Source: Rudaea cellulosilytica DSM 22992
GTDB taxonomy: Bacteria; Pseudomonadota; Gammaproteobacteria; Xanthomonadales; Rhodanobacteraceae
NCBI RefSeq assembly: GCF_000378125.1
Contig: NZ_KB899241.1
Span: 62,001-126,000 of the forward strand
Length of the DNA stretch: 64,000 nt
Direction of reading: 5' to 3'
The translations under genes were made by a program, and so were the position numbers. The stretch's first letter is position 1; each line of letters begins with the position of its first letter. Positions 9,793 to 18,247 of this stretch are shown here, piece after piece. The notes below the pieces were generated by a model, which saw only the letters and a list, made by a program, of their open reading frames with translations, ran no database searches and was not told where the DNA came from.

Positions 9793-10138
9793 CTACCGGC
9801 ATTTCGCGATTTCTTCGTCCGTCATGGCTGCCTTGTATTCGCATTTCGGCTTGCTCGACTGCGTCGCCAACCCACCGATGCAGATGAGCCGCCCTCGTCG
9901 CCCTCGCGTGTGCCGAGCCTCTCGTAAAGGTTGTTCGTTGAGCCACGGCTCGAAATCGCCGATGCGCTACAGCCGGATGGATTCAGCCGGGCCCGGCGCC
10001 GAGCGATAGTAGTCGTGCCGTCGGCGCGCGTGAACCATTGACGTGGACGCTTTCGCCGCTGTGGGCGCCTCCGCGCGCAGGCACGGCCGTCGGAAGCAAG
10101 AGCAGCAACGCCAAGACGCTGACAATAGACAGCTTCAT
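9793..10138 (-). pseudogene. small secreted protein, degenerate
   Basis: ATG 10138 follows a strong ribosome site (GGGGAGGGGATC) and starts a signal peptide, MKLSIVSVLALLLLLPTAVP, then ARGGAHSGESVHVNGSRA. The open frame stops after 51 codons. Another frame picks up at about 10015 with YYRSAPGPAESIRL, meets TAG at 9967-9969, and continues in the same frame as RIGDFEPWLNEQPLREARH to SSKPKCEYKAAMTDEEIAKCR with a stop at 9793-9795. The pieces read as one protein of roughly 110-120 residues broken by one frameshift and one nonsense codon. The VNG..ADGT..YYRSAP arrangement recalls small exported proteins of unknown function common in Xanthomonadales. Confidence 0.5.
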
Positions 10139-10316
10139 GATCCCCTCCCCTGTAGTCCCGACTACATCTGCGATGAAACTGGCAACCGGTTCGCTATTTC
10201 GTTGACGGTCTAACGGCACTAAGCGAAATGCGATCGGCGTATAGGCGTACCGTCGAGCGCTTGCTACCCTACCCACCGGGAAGATCTGTCGTGGCTCGAT
10301 TTCGTAGGGAGATGAC

Positions 10317-12776
10317 ATGCAACGTTTAACGCGCCTGCTTTGCCTTCCGATTTTCCTTCTGCTCTCGTTGTTAGCATCCTCAACCGATGCCGCCACGTTG
10401 ATCGTCACCAGCAACGCCGATTCAGGCCCAGGCACGCTTCGCGAGGCCCTTGCCGTCGCAAGCAGCGGCGATACGATCCTGTTCGACAGCAATATGACAA
10501 TTGTGGTCGCGAACCTTCTCGTCGTAGCTACCAATGTCACGATCGACGCAACCGGGCATTCCGTTGTGATAGACGGTAACCACGCCGTGGGTGTGTTTTG
10601 GGTGAGTAGCGGTAGCTCTACATTTATCCATCTCAATATACAAAACGGCTGGGGTTCCACAGGCGGCGGCGGCATTACCAATAATCTCGGCACACTGACC
10701 ATCTTTGACAGCTTGCTGTCAGCCAATTCGGCTGTCGGCACCTCTGGCGGTGGCATCTGGAATTCCGGCACGCTGACACTGATTCGCACCACGCTATCGG
10801 GCAATACGGCCTCTGGCGGCGTCGGCAGCGGCGTCGGAGGTGGCATCTGGAATTCCGGCACGCTGGCACTGACCAATAGCACCCTGACCGGAAATTCGGC
10901 TGGGATGGGTGGCGGCATCTACAATTCTTACGCCGGAATTTTGAATATCACCAACAGTATGTTGTCCGGCAATACGGGAGTCGAGCCCGAAACTCAAGGT
11001 GGTGGTATTTGGAATTCCGGATCGATGACGCTGACCCACTGCATCGTTGCAGGTAATAGCGTAAGCGGAATGCTCCACACCACCTATGGCGGCGGAATCT
11101 ACAATAGCGATAGCGCCACGATTACTCTTGTGGACAGCACCCTTTCCGGCAATAGCGCGATCGGAAGTTTTGGCAGTGGCTACGGTGGCGGCATATTCAA
11201 CAGAGGCACGATCTCCCTCACTGGCAGTACATTGTCGGGCAATAGCGCGATCGGCGGTGGCACCGCAAACGGTGGTGGCCTCTGGAATGCTGGCAACGGC
11301 ACGCTGACGAACAGTACGCTTTCGGGAAATAGCGCTTCCGCCGAATTGGCCCTCGGTGGTGGCATTTACAACGTTTCCACCACACCACCCACACTGGTAA
11401 GCGTTACGCTGTCTGGAAACAGCGTCATCGGCGGCATCGCAGGTTTTGGCGATGGCATCTCAAACAATGTTGCGAACACGTTTCCGATGTCTCTGACCAA
11501 TACCGTCATCGCTGATAGCTGCGCAGGGGCCTTCACCGACAATGGCGGCAATCTCGATAGCGGAACGAGCTGCGGATTCACTGCAGCGACCTCGAAGAGC
11601 AACGCCACGTTAAACCTTGGCCCGTTGGCAAACAACGGCGGACCAACGCAAACCATGCTGCCGAGCGTGGGTAGCATGGCTATCGACGCAGGAATTGACT
11701 CAGTCTGCACCGCAGCGCCGGTAAATGGCGTGGATCAGCGCGGAATTCCGCGTCCGCAAGGCGCACATTGCGATAGCGGAGCGGTGGAAGTCGTGGTGCC
11801 GCAGACTTTGTCGGTCGGTATAACGGGCAACGGAACCGTATCGGCTGGAGCCACACCTGCGCCTCAGAGTGGTGGCATCTCGAACTGTACCAACGCGGGC
11901 GGAGCGAATTGTTCGGCCATCTATGCCGTGGGACAGGGCGTGACGCTCACTGCCATAGTGCCATCGGGAGAACACGTCACCTGGGGTGGGGCCTGCGTGT
12001 CCGCAGGCAGCGCCGCATCCGCTACGGTAACGATGAGTGCAGCTGAGAATTGCACGGCCACATTCGCTTTGAACATCGCGACAACTACCCTGACCAGCCT
12101 CTCCTTAAACAGCACTTACGGCCAACCGGTAACATTTATCGCAACCATGACGGTTGCCGCTCCGCTCACGGTCCTGCCGACGGGAACGGTGACATTCCTC
12201 GATGGTGGCAGCCCAATCGGTACAGGGACTTTGACGCTTGGCGTAGCGACATTCACCACCAGTGTCCTTTTCGCCGGTTCGCACGCCATCACCGCACAGT
12301 ACGGCGGGGATGGCAATTTCTTCGCTTCGGCTCCGCAGCCAGTTTCGAACACGCTGGCAATCGCGGTGAGCAAGAAGAACACGACTGTTTCTCTCGCTGC
12401 CGCACCGAACCCGATAATGATCGGCCAGCCGGTGACACTCACGGCAACCGTAGCCGGCGATCCGCCGACGGGCTTGGTGAGCTTCAGCGACAACGGCACG
12501 ACGCTGTCGTGTTCGCCAGTGACCTTGGTGCCAGGCACGACGAGTTCGATCGCGAGCTGCACCGTGACGCTCACCGGCGCGGGATCGCACTCGATCGTGG
12601 CGACCTACAGTGGCGACGGCAACTTCGTGGGCGCAACGTCACCTGACCTGGTCATCACGGTGAGCTCGCCCCCGGTTACAGCGCCGACGCTTGATCGCTG
12701 CGCGCTGCTGTTGCTCGGCGGTTTGTTGAGCGCTGGCGTGTTCTGGCGACTACGTCGAGCAAATACGCAGGTCTAA
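10317..12776 (+). CDS. exported beta-helix / Ig-like surface protein with IPTL-CTERM-like tail
   Basis: 819 residues with a ribosome site (AGGGAGATGAC) before ATG 10317. Signal peptide: MQRLTRLLCLPIFLLLSLLA. Residues ~30-420 are right-handed beta-helix repeats of the type GGGIWNSGTLTLTNSTLSGNS, in the style of polymorphic outer-membrane proteins. A choice-of-anchor-Q-like block (GVDQRGIPRPQGAHCDSGAVE) follows near residue 480, then an InlB-like region and two Ig-like repeats (TGTVTFLDG; TGLVSFSDNG). The C-terminus APTLDRCALLLLGGLLSAG plus a basic end resembles the IPTL-CTERM sorting signal, with Ala for Ile and no Trp. It is the only intact gene in the tRNA-Phe element. Ligand or role unknown; adhesion or surface display is inference. 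Confidence 0.82.
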   Translation: MQRLTRLLCLPIFLLLSLLASSTDAATLIVTSNADSGPGTLREALAVASSGDTILFDSNMTIVVANLLVVATNVTIDATGHSVVIDGNHAVGVFWVSSGSSTFIHLNIQNGWGSTGGGGITNNLGTLTIFDSLLSANSAVGTSGGGIWNSGTLTLIRTTLSGNTASGGVGSGVGGGIWNSGTLALTNSTLTGNSAGMGGGIYNSYAGILNITNSMLSGNTGVEPETQGGGIWNSGSMTLTHCIVAGNSVSGMLHTTYGGGIYNSDSATITLVDSTLSGNSAIGSFGSGYGGGIFNRGTISLTGSTLSGNSAIGGGTANGGGLWNAGNGTLTNSTLSGNSASAELALGGGIYNVSTTPPTLVSVTLSGNSVIGGIAGFGDGISNNVANTFPMSLTNTVIADSCAGAFTDNGGNLDSGTSCGFTAATSKSNATLNLGPLANNGGPTQTMLPSVGSMAIDAGIDSVCTAAPVNGVDQRGIPRPQGAHCDSGAVEVVVPQTLSVGITGNGTVSAGATPAPQSGGISNCTNAGGANCSAIYAVGQGVTLTAIVPSGEHVTWGGACVSAGSAASATVTMSAAENCTATFALNIATTTLTSLSLNSTYGQPVTFIATMTVAAPLTVLPTGTVTFLDGGSPIGTGTLTLGVATFTTSVLFAGSHAITAQYGGDGNFFASAPQPVSNTLAIAVSKKNTTVSLAAAPNPIMIGQPVTLTATVAGDPPTGLVSFSDNGTTLSCSPVTLVPGTTSSIASCTVTLTGAGSHSIVATYSGDGNFVGATSPDLVITVSSPPVTAPTLDRCALLLLGGLLSAGVFWRLRRANTQV

Positions 12777-12912
12777 CAAAAGACCCGCACGTCGGCGGCT
12801 TGGCGTGTGTCGCATTGAAATGCGCTGAGCTATTAGTCAAATGACACAGCGAAAACGGGCAAACGCCGCAAATGGCTGATTTAGTTTATATTTCTCGAAC
12901 TTTCGAGTCCGG

Positions 12913-12958
12913 CTGAAAATCCCCGTGTCGGCGGTTCGATTCCGTCCCTGGCCACCAT
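12913..12958 (+). repeat. attachment site copy (attR), tRNA-Phe 3' fragment
   Basis: Exact 46-bp copy of 8175-8220, lacking the 5' half of the tRNA, so it is not a functional tRNA gene. It marks the distal end of the element. Confidence 0.9.
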
Positions 12959-13391
12959 ATAGATCAATATTTTGCCGCAATTCGGCGATTAGTCCCCGTG
13001 ACTCGCTGAGCACTTGGTGCCCTCAAGGTGCCCGTAGTGCAATTCCTTGGTTTGTTTCGAGCGATGCAAGCACCTTGTCAGCGCAGGGTGTGCATCGTGC
13101 GCGTTGGACTATTCGTCATGTCGGTTGTCGGAACGAAATCTCGTCTTCTGGGAAGAGGCCGAATCGAATCTCAAGTACAAACACACCGCACCAAGCGCAT
13201 TGGAGCGGAGTTTTTGCTGACCGGCAAAGGCTGCCGAAGCCCACGGCATGAGAATGCCGACCCCGAATAGTTTCATGCTCCACTCAGGGAGAATGTCGAT
13301 GAAACTGCATACTTTGACAACGATCACTTCGACAATGGCCTTGAGTGTCGCATGGCTTCACAGTCCTAATGCATCGAATGGCGGACGAGCT
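12959..13391. other. intergenic stretch without a recognisable gene
   Basis: 433 bp between the attR repeat and the start chosen for the PQQ-like propeller gene. The propeller frame is open from 13248 but its upstream part matches no signal peptide. No RNA gene, terminator or insertion-sequence end is visible. Confidence 0.5.
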
Positions 13392-16300
13392 ATGGATTTG
13401 TCTAGGTTAAATTCCGCACAATGTTCAAAGACTCGTTCGCGCTTGTCTTTTATCGCGATTTTGGCGTTTACCGCGCTGGCCAATTCGGCATTAGGTCAGG
13501 ATAGGGGCATCGATCCACACTTCCCGGTACGAGAACCGAGCAACCTTTCGCCACCGATCGTAGACGGGCCGATTCACGAGTGTGCCCTCGAGGTCGAAGT
13601 CTCGGGATACCTGCCGAACGCGGTCGTACAAGTCTTTGCCAACGGCTCCGAATTGATCGGCAAAGAAGTGCCGAAACACCCGCCAGCGAAGATTAAGCTC
13701 AAGAGAGCCCTGCTTCTCAACGATTCGATCACCGCCACACAAACACTCGGATCGGTGACCAGCGGCCCTTCTTACGATTCGGTCCCGGTCACGGTCTATC
13801 CCCATCTCACCACACCGGTTGTGGTGCCAAAAATTTACGAGTGCGGCCAAGTCGTACCGGCCGCCAACTTGGTCGCCAGCACCCACGTGGAAGCGACCGA
13901 TTCCTCGGTTGCACCCGCTGCGAAAATTGGGAGCGATGAAAACACTGGTGATTGGGATCCGATCGTCACCAGTAAGTTGACTGTCAACCATCACATCAGT
14001 GTGCAGCAAATCGCCTGTCCGAACATTCCTACGAAAACTGCGAAGAGCGACCCGTCGGCCCCGCTGCTGGTGACCGCTGCCCCGAACCCTCCACCGACTC
14101 CCTCTCTAGACAAGCCGATTCCTGGAACCACGCAAGTCGTGCTACATGGGCTTTTACCTGGCTCACAAGTCGAATTGCACTATGGGAGCACGCTGGTTCC
14201 GGCGGGTTTGGCGACAGCAGAAAGCAACGTTGCGGATGTACCTGCAATACCGCCTTCGACGCCGATCACGGTTGCCCAAACGCTCTGCACCGCAAGCGCG
14301 CCATCGCCACCGGTTGTTGCGTCCGACAAGCCTGACCCACCAATTCTTGGCGCGCCGATATGTCCCGGCAGCCACTACGTCATGGTCGACAAGACGACGC
14401 CCGGTTTGAATGTTGTGTTGCTTCGCAGCGGGTCAGTGATCGGTTATGCGGGTGGATCCCCAGGGACTTTGAAGCTCCCGGTCGGCACCGGTGTTACGCT
14501 GGCTGCTGGAGACGTCGTCACTGTCGCGCAATACGTCACGAGCAGCTTCGGCACGTTCCTGAGCAACCCTTCAAATGCAGTAACCATCGGCTGCTCTGGC
14601 GGTCGCAACGTCGTCACGCAACACAACGACAACCACCGCACGGGCGTTTATGCATCCGAAACGGTACTGACGCCTAGCGCGGTTCTGGCACGCGGCATGC
14701 GCATCAAATGGCAGGCCCCTATTGACGGAGGAATCAATACTCAGCCTCTGTATGTGCATGATGTCGAATTCCCAGGCCACACCGCCAATGGCGTTTTCAT
14801 CGGCACCGTTTGGACCAACAAGGTCTATGCACTCAACGCCGATACCGGTCAGGAGCAGTGGGTCACGACACTCGTCGACGGCGATCCACACAAGCGTGGT
14901 CTCCCGCAGGGAATCGACTCGACGCCCGTGATCGACGTGGCGAATCACCGCATCTATGTGGCGTTCAGCACAAAGAACCAGCAACTCGATGCTGCAGATC
15001 GGCCCGACAGCACTCAACCGCTCAATGACGGGAAAGCACACTTCTACCAAGACACGGATCTCAAGAATCTAGATACCGCGTTCTGGATTGTTGCTCTCGA
15101 CTATCGCAACGGAAAAGAACTGGCGAGAACTTTGGTGAAAGCGTCGAACTATCGGTCAGACGGCAGCACCGTTTCGTTCGAGGCGCCGTTTCAACGGCAG
15201 CATCCCGCACTGCTTCTCGACCACGGCTCGCTCTACATCGCCTTCGGTTCCATTGCGGGTTCGGAAGGATTCCTTGACTACCACGGCTGGGTCATGTCCT
15301 ATCGCGCAGATGACTTGTCGTTCCAGCGATCGTTCAACACGTCCAGGAATTACGCTCCGTCGCGCTCGCCGTACATCTACAACAATCCCGACGATGCTTC
15401 GGGAATTTGGCAAGGTGGCGGTGGATTAACCGCCGACATCGACGGAAACATTTTCTTCCTCGTGGGTAACGGCACGGCTGACTTGGCCAACGAGAAATAC
15501 GGGGACAGTTTCGTCAAACTCACCCCAACCGGCTCATCTTTCGTTCCCTCGGCGTTTGTTCCATCGGACGCGAAAGCCATGGTGGATCACGACGCGGACT
15601 TCGGCTCCGGCGGCGCCCTGGCCATTCCCGGAACTGGCTGGGTGATCGGCGGCGGCAAGCCAGGCTACATGTACTTACTCGACCGAAAAGACGTGACGAA
15701 GAAGCAACAGGAATTCACAGCTACCACGAACCAATATGACAAGCCTCGCCGAGATGACACATGGGACAAGGGGCCGCATTTGCATGGGTCACCAAGCTAT
15801 TGGCGAGGCCCAGATCGCCGGTTCGGAAATTTGTATGTATGGGGCGAAAAAGACTATCTCCGGCGTTATCAGTTCGACACGATTTCGGGCAAGATCAACC
15901 CTATCCCAATCCAGGGCGCTGTGCTTGCTTTGAGGGACACGATGCCAGGCGGCATGATCTCCATTTCCGCCAACGGCAATCAGGCAGGCACCGGCGTCAT
16001 TTGGGCGACGCTCCCAGCAGACCGTCCCGATCCGCATCCTGGCCGCTTGTATGCATTCAACGCCGAAACGTTGCAGCCGCTTTGGGACGGCCCATATCCG
16101 TCCATGGGCCACTGGCTTGAACCAACGATCGCCGATGGCAAGGTCTTCGTCGGGACATTGTCGAAATTGCTCGTTTGCTTCGAGCTTGGCGGTGAGCGAG
16201 CGCATCCGACTACAGTGTGGAAGCCCTACCAACCACACGACATCGGTTCGCAGATGTCGATGAATGGCACGATCCATCTCGACGTGGACGAGGCACCGAT

Positions 16301-16787
16301 GACCCTGTTGCCTCAGAACACCCTGCTCGCCCTCGCGCCTCCTGACGGAGTTTCCAAATACGCGACCTTGACCGGTCACGGTGCAACCACTTTTCGTTCG
16401 AAACAAGGGGCCGATGGTAAGTTCATATGGACCGAAGAAGAGTCCTCGGTCGAAGGAATACCGTTGACGGCAGAGCAACCGCTCGGTGAAAGCGCCGAAG
16501 TAAAACTTGCGATCTCGCCGGACCTGAAGTGGGTTGCCTCGGACGGAAGCGCCGCGGTGGCGCGGCTCGTGAAGACGTTTAACGCACCCGAGGACGACGG
16601 ACCTCCTTGGCAGCTCTATGAAGTGAACCATGCAGAAGGCCATGGCATGTTTAGCGATGCCGCTTTCATTGCGCGAGTCATGACACAAGGAGGTTTGCCG
16701 CCAGACACCGCTCCGACGAGTACCAGCGCCACTGCTCGATCGGCCTTTGAAGCGCAATACATTCTCTACAAGAAGGATCGACACTGA
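13392..16787 (+). CDS. large exported PQQ-like beta-propeller protein
   Basis: 1131 residues from ATG 13392; upstream in-frame ATGs at 13248 and 13293 would add 48 or 33 residues. ATG 13392 is preferred because it places a signal peptide at the start (MDLSRLNSAQCSKTRSRLSF... ending ANSALGQ). Residues ~40-420 are Pro-rich beta-type repeats. The C-terminal ~650 residues carry propeller-blade signatures such as VFIGTVWTNKVYALNADTG, GIDSTPVIDVANHRIYVAF and GRLYAFNAETLQPLWDG, typical of PQQ-like quinoprotein propellers. No cofactor ligand set can be identified, so enzymatic activity is not claimed. No membrane anchor or IPTL-like tail is present. Confidence 0.75.
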   Translation: MDLSRLNSAQCSKTRSRLSFIAILAFTALANSALGQDRGIDPHFPVREPSNLSPPIVDGPIHECALEVEVSGYLPNAVVQVFANGSELIGKEVPKHPPAKIKLKRALLLNDSITATQTLGSVTSGPSYDSVPVTVYPHLTTPVVVPKIYECGQVVPAANLVASTHVEATDSSVAPAAKIGSDENTGDWDPIVTSKLTVNHHISVQQIACPNIPTKTAKSDPSAPLLVTAAPNPPPTPSLDKPIPGTTQVVLHGLLPGSQVELHYGSTLVPAGLATAESNVADVPAIPPSTPITVAQTLCTASAPSPPVVASDKPDPPILGAPICPGSHYVMVDKTTPGLNVVLLRSGSVIGYAGGSPGTLKLPVGTGVTLAAGDVVTVAQYVTSSFGTFLSNPSNAVTIGCSGGRNVVTQHNDNHRTGVYASETVLTPSAVLARGMRIKWQAPIDGGINTQPLYVHDVEFPGHTANGVFIGTVWTNKVYALNADTGQEQWVTTLVDGDPHKRGLPQGIDSTPVIDVANHRIYVAFSTKNQQLDAADRPDSTQPLNDGKAHFYQDTDLKNLDTAFWIVALDYRNGKELARTLVKASNYRSDGSTVSFEAPFQRQHPALLLDHGSLYIAFGSIAGSEGFLDYHGWVMSYRADDLSFQRSFNTSRNYAPSRSPYIYNNPDDASGIWQGGGGLTADIDGNIFFLVGNGTADLANEKYGDSFVKLTPTGSSFVPSAFVPSDAKAMVDHDADFGSGGALAIPGTGWVIGGGKPGYMYLLDRKDVTKKQQEFTATTNQYDKPRRDDTWDKGPHLHGSPSYWRGPDRRFGNLYVWGEKDYLRRYQFDTISGKINPIPIQGAVLALRDTMPGGMISISANGNQAGTGVIWATLPADRPDPHPGRLYAFNAETLQPLWDGPYPSMGHWLEPTIADGKVFVGTLSKLLVCFELGGERAHPTTVWKPYQPHDIGSQMSMNGTIHLDVDEAPMTLLPQNTLLALAPPDGVSKYATLTGHGATTFRSKQGADGKFIWTEEESSVEGIPLTAEQPLGESAEVKLAISPDLKWVASDGSAAVARLVKTFNAPEDDGPPWQLYEVNHAEGHGMFSDAAFIARVMTQGGLPPDTAPTSTSATARSAFEAQYILYKKDRH

Positions 16788-17126
16788 GCTGCGTCTTAGG
16801 CTACGCCGAACTCCATGGAACCGGTCGACCCAGGCAACCGATGCGGTCCGCAATGTTCGACGTTCGGGGTGGGTTACTTTTGGAGTGCGTATCCACTCGG
16901 AACAGGTAGGTTCTTGTCGTGGACGGGACCGCTCACAATCGCCAGCTCAACCCTGCTCGGGCTGTTGAATAACCGCCAATTTCACTGAATAGCTTTGTTC
17001 ACATTTTTCACACTTCCACTCAGTGTCAGCTTTGATTTCGTGCCGCCAAAGTAGCTTTATTGCACCGCAAGCGCCAAGGTGTTCAATCACTCGTCGTCTC
17101 TTTGTGAACGTCATGTGGGGAATGGC
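16788..17126. other. intergenic stretch without a recognisable gene
   Basis: 339 bp after the propeller gene. The AT content is higher than in flanking genes, and short open frames here look random. No stem-loop followed by a T-run is evident. Confidence 0.5.
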
Positions 17127-17972
17127 ATGAGAGCTCAGACTATTGTCCTACTAGCTTCATTTGCGCTCGCCGCGGGCTCAGTTCCCTTGCAAGCACAGAC
17201 ACTGTTCGCGTATGCCAATCCGCTATCCGGTCCGCTGAGGTTTGCAGATCACACTTGGGTCACGGATTTCTCTGCAGAGAATGCTACTTGCCCCAATCCT
17301 GCACCCAATTACTGGTATGCCACGGGAGGTTGCCATCCTTCTGCAGGCGATAAAGCACCCCGCCCGCTTGGTCAGGCAAACGCCGATCTCCAGATCGCAA
17401 ACTGTATCGCGCAGCCCAACATCAGCACGTTCGATCCGGGACCGCCGACCGCGCTGATTCGATACGCGATCAACGGTGTGTGCCACCAGATCGCGAATCG
17501 TATTCTGGCTTCGACAGCGATCGACGGAACCAAGCCGATTACGGTAAGCAAAGCAAATGGCTATTCGATATCTCGATTCGTCTACGGTGTCTACGGAACG
17601 TCATCGCAATGGGCAAAACTCAGAGCTCGGTGCGGCGCATCTAGCGGCAACGCAAAGCTCTTGATGGCGAAGGAGCCGGAACTTGCCGAAGTCGCAAGAC
17701 AAGCTGATGTGTTGGATAAGTTGCCGGTGCTGCAAAAGGAACAAATAAACTTGAGACGGCGCATCAATGCGATTGATGGACGCGCACGCGCGGGAAATCT
17801 AGTCGCTGAAGGGGTCGCCTTTGAAGTCAACGAAGAGGTCAACGCATCATTGCATCGACTGCAGGCCGCAATGACAAAAGACGAGTATGAACGCTTTTTC
17901 AACTGGCCTTATGGCCAAGATATCGTCTTGGCGAATCCCGAAATTGCCGAACGTGTTCGATACCAGCAATAA
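17127..17972 (+). CDS. secreted protein of unknown function
   Basis: 281 residues from ATG 17127, preceded by GTGGGGAATGGC; an upstream in-frame ATG at 17079 is less likely because it would displace the signal peptide MRAQTIVLLASFALAAGSVPLQAQ. The mature region has several Cys (ATCPNP, TGGCHPS, IANCIAQ, NGVCHQIANR, RARCGA), suggesting a disulphide-bonded exported domain, followed by a helical Lys/Glu/Arg-rich C-terminal half. The NGVCHQIANR segment looks like a potential active-site or ligand motif, but I cannot assign a family. Confidence 0.65.
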   Translation: MRAQTIVLLASFALAAGSVPLQAQTLFAYANPLSGPLRFADHTWVTDFSAENATCPNPAPNYWYATGGCHPSAGDKAPRPLGQANADLQIANCIAQPNISTFDPGPPTALIRYAINGVCHQIANRILASTAIDGTKPITVSKANGYSISRFVYGVYGTSSQWAKLRARCGASSGNAKLLMAKEPELAEVARQADVLDKLPVLQKEQINLRRRINAIDGRARAGNLVAEGVAFEVNEEVNASLHRLQAAMTKDEYERFFNWPYGQDIVLANPEIAERVRYQQ

Positions 17973-18247
17973 AGTGTTCGAGATGATTTGTCGCTCTGCT
18001 TGCTTGATTCGATCGTGATCGCCGAAGACTCGCCCAAGCCTCTCGCCCCGTCGCGGGGAGCCGATTCAAATATTAGTTGACGGCCAAGAAAAGCACGGTC
18101 AATTGTTACTGCCTTCGAGCTCGCTGATATTCGCACGAAACTAGCCGAGCACCCTTTGTGGTGCCTACTGGAAGACTGGCTAGCGCAGTTCGCAAGTCGG
18201 TTCTGGTCCATGCCGATCAATCACGGGCCACAGAGTCAGGGGGACAT

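Larger units (their letters stand above)
8175..12958. mobile_element. small integrated element in tRNA-Phe (degenerate genomic island)
   Basis: Bounded by a perfect 46-bp direct repeat: the 3' part of tRNA-Phe (8175-8220) and a second copy at 12913-12958. A tyrosine-integrase remnant lies next to the tRNA and points towards it, the usual layout of tRNA-targeting islands. Between the repeats are the integrase pseudogene, a HEPN-like pseudogene, a small secreted-protein pseudogene and an intact 819-residue beta-helix protein gene. Length is about 4.7 kb and GC is visibly lower than in flanking housekeeping genes. No replication or conjugation gene is present, so it is either a minimal or a decayed element that is probably immobile now. 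Confidence 0.88.

Noticed and set aside
9983-10918. 311-codon minus-strand frame
   Set aside because: Most is antisense of the beta-helix gene; only the last 51 codons have their own ribosome site and signal peptide and are kept as a separate remnant.
12913-12958. Second tRNA-Phe
   Set aside because: Only the 3' 46 bp is present; the acceptor 5' strand, D arm and half of the anticodon stem are missing, so it is an att repeat.
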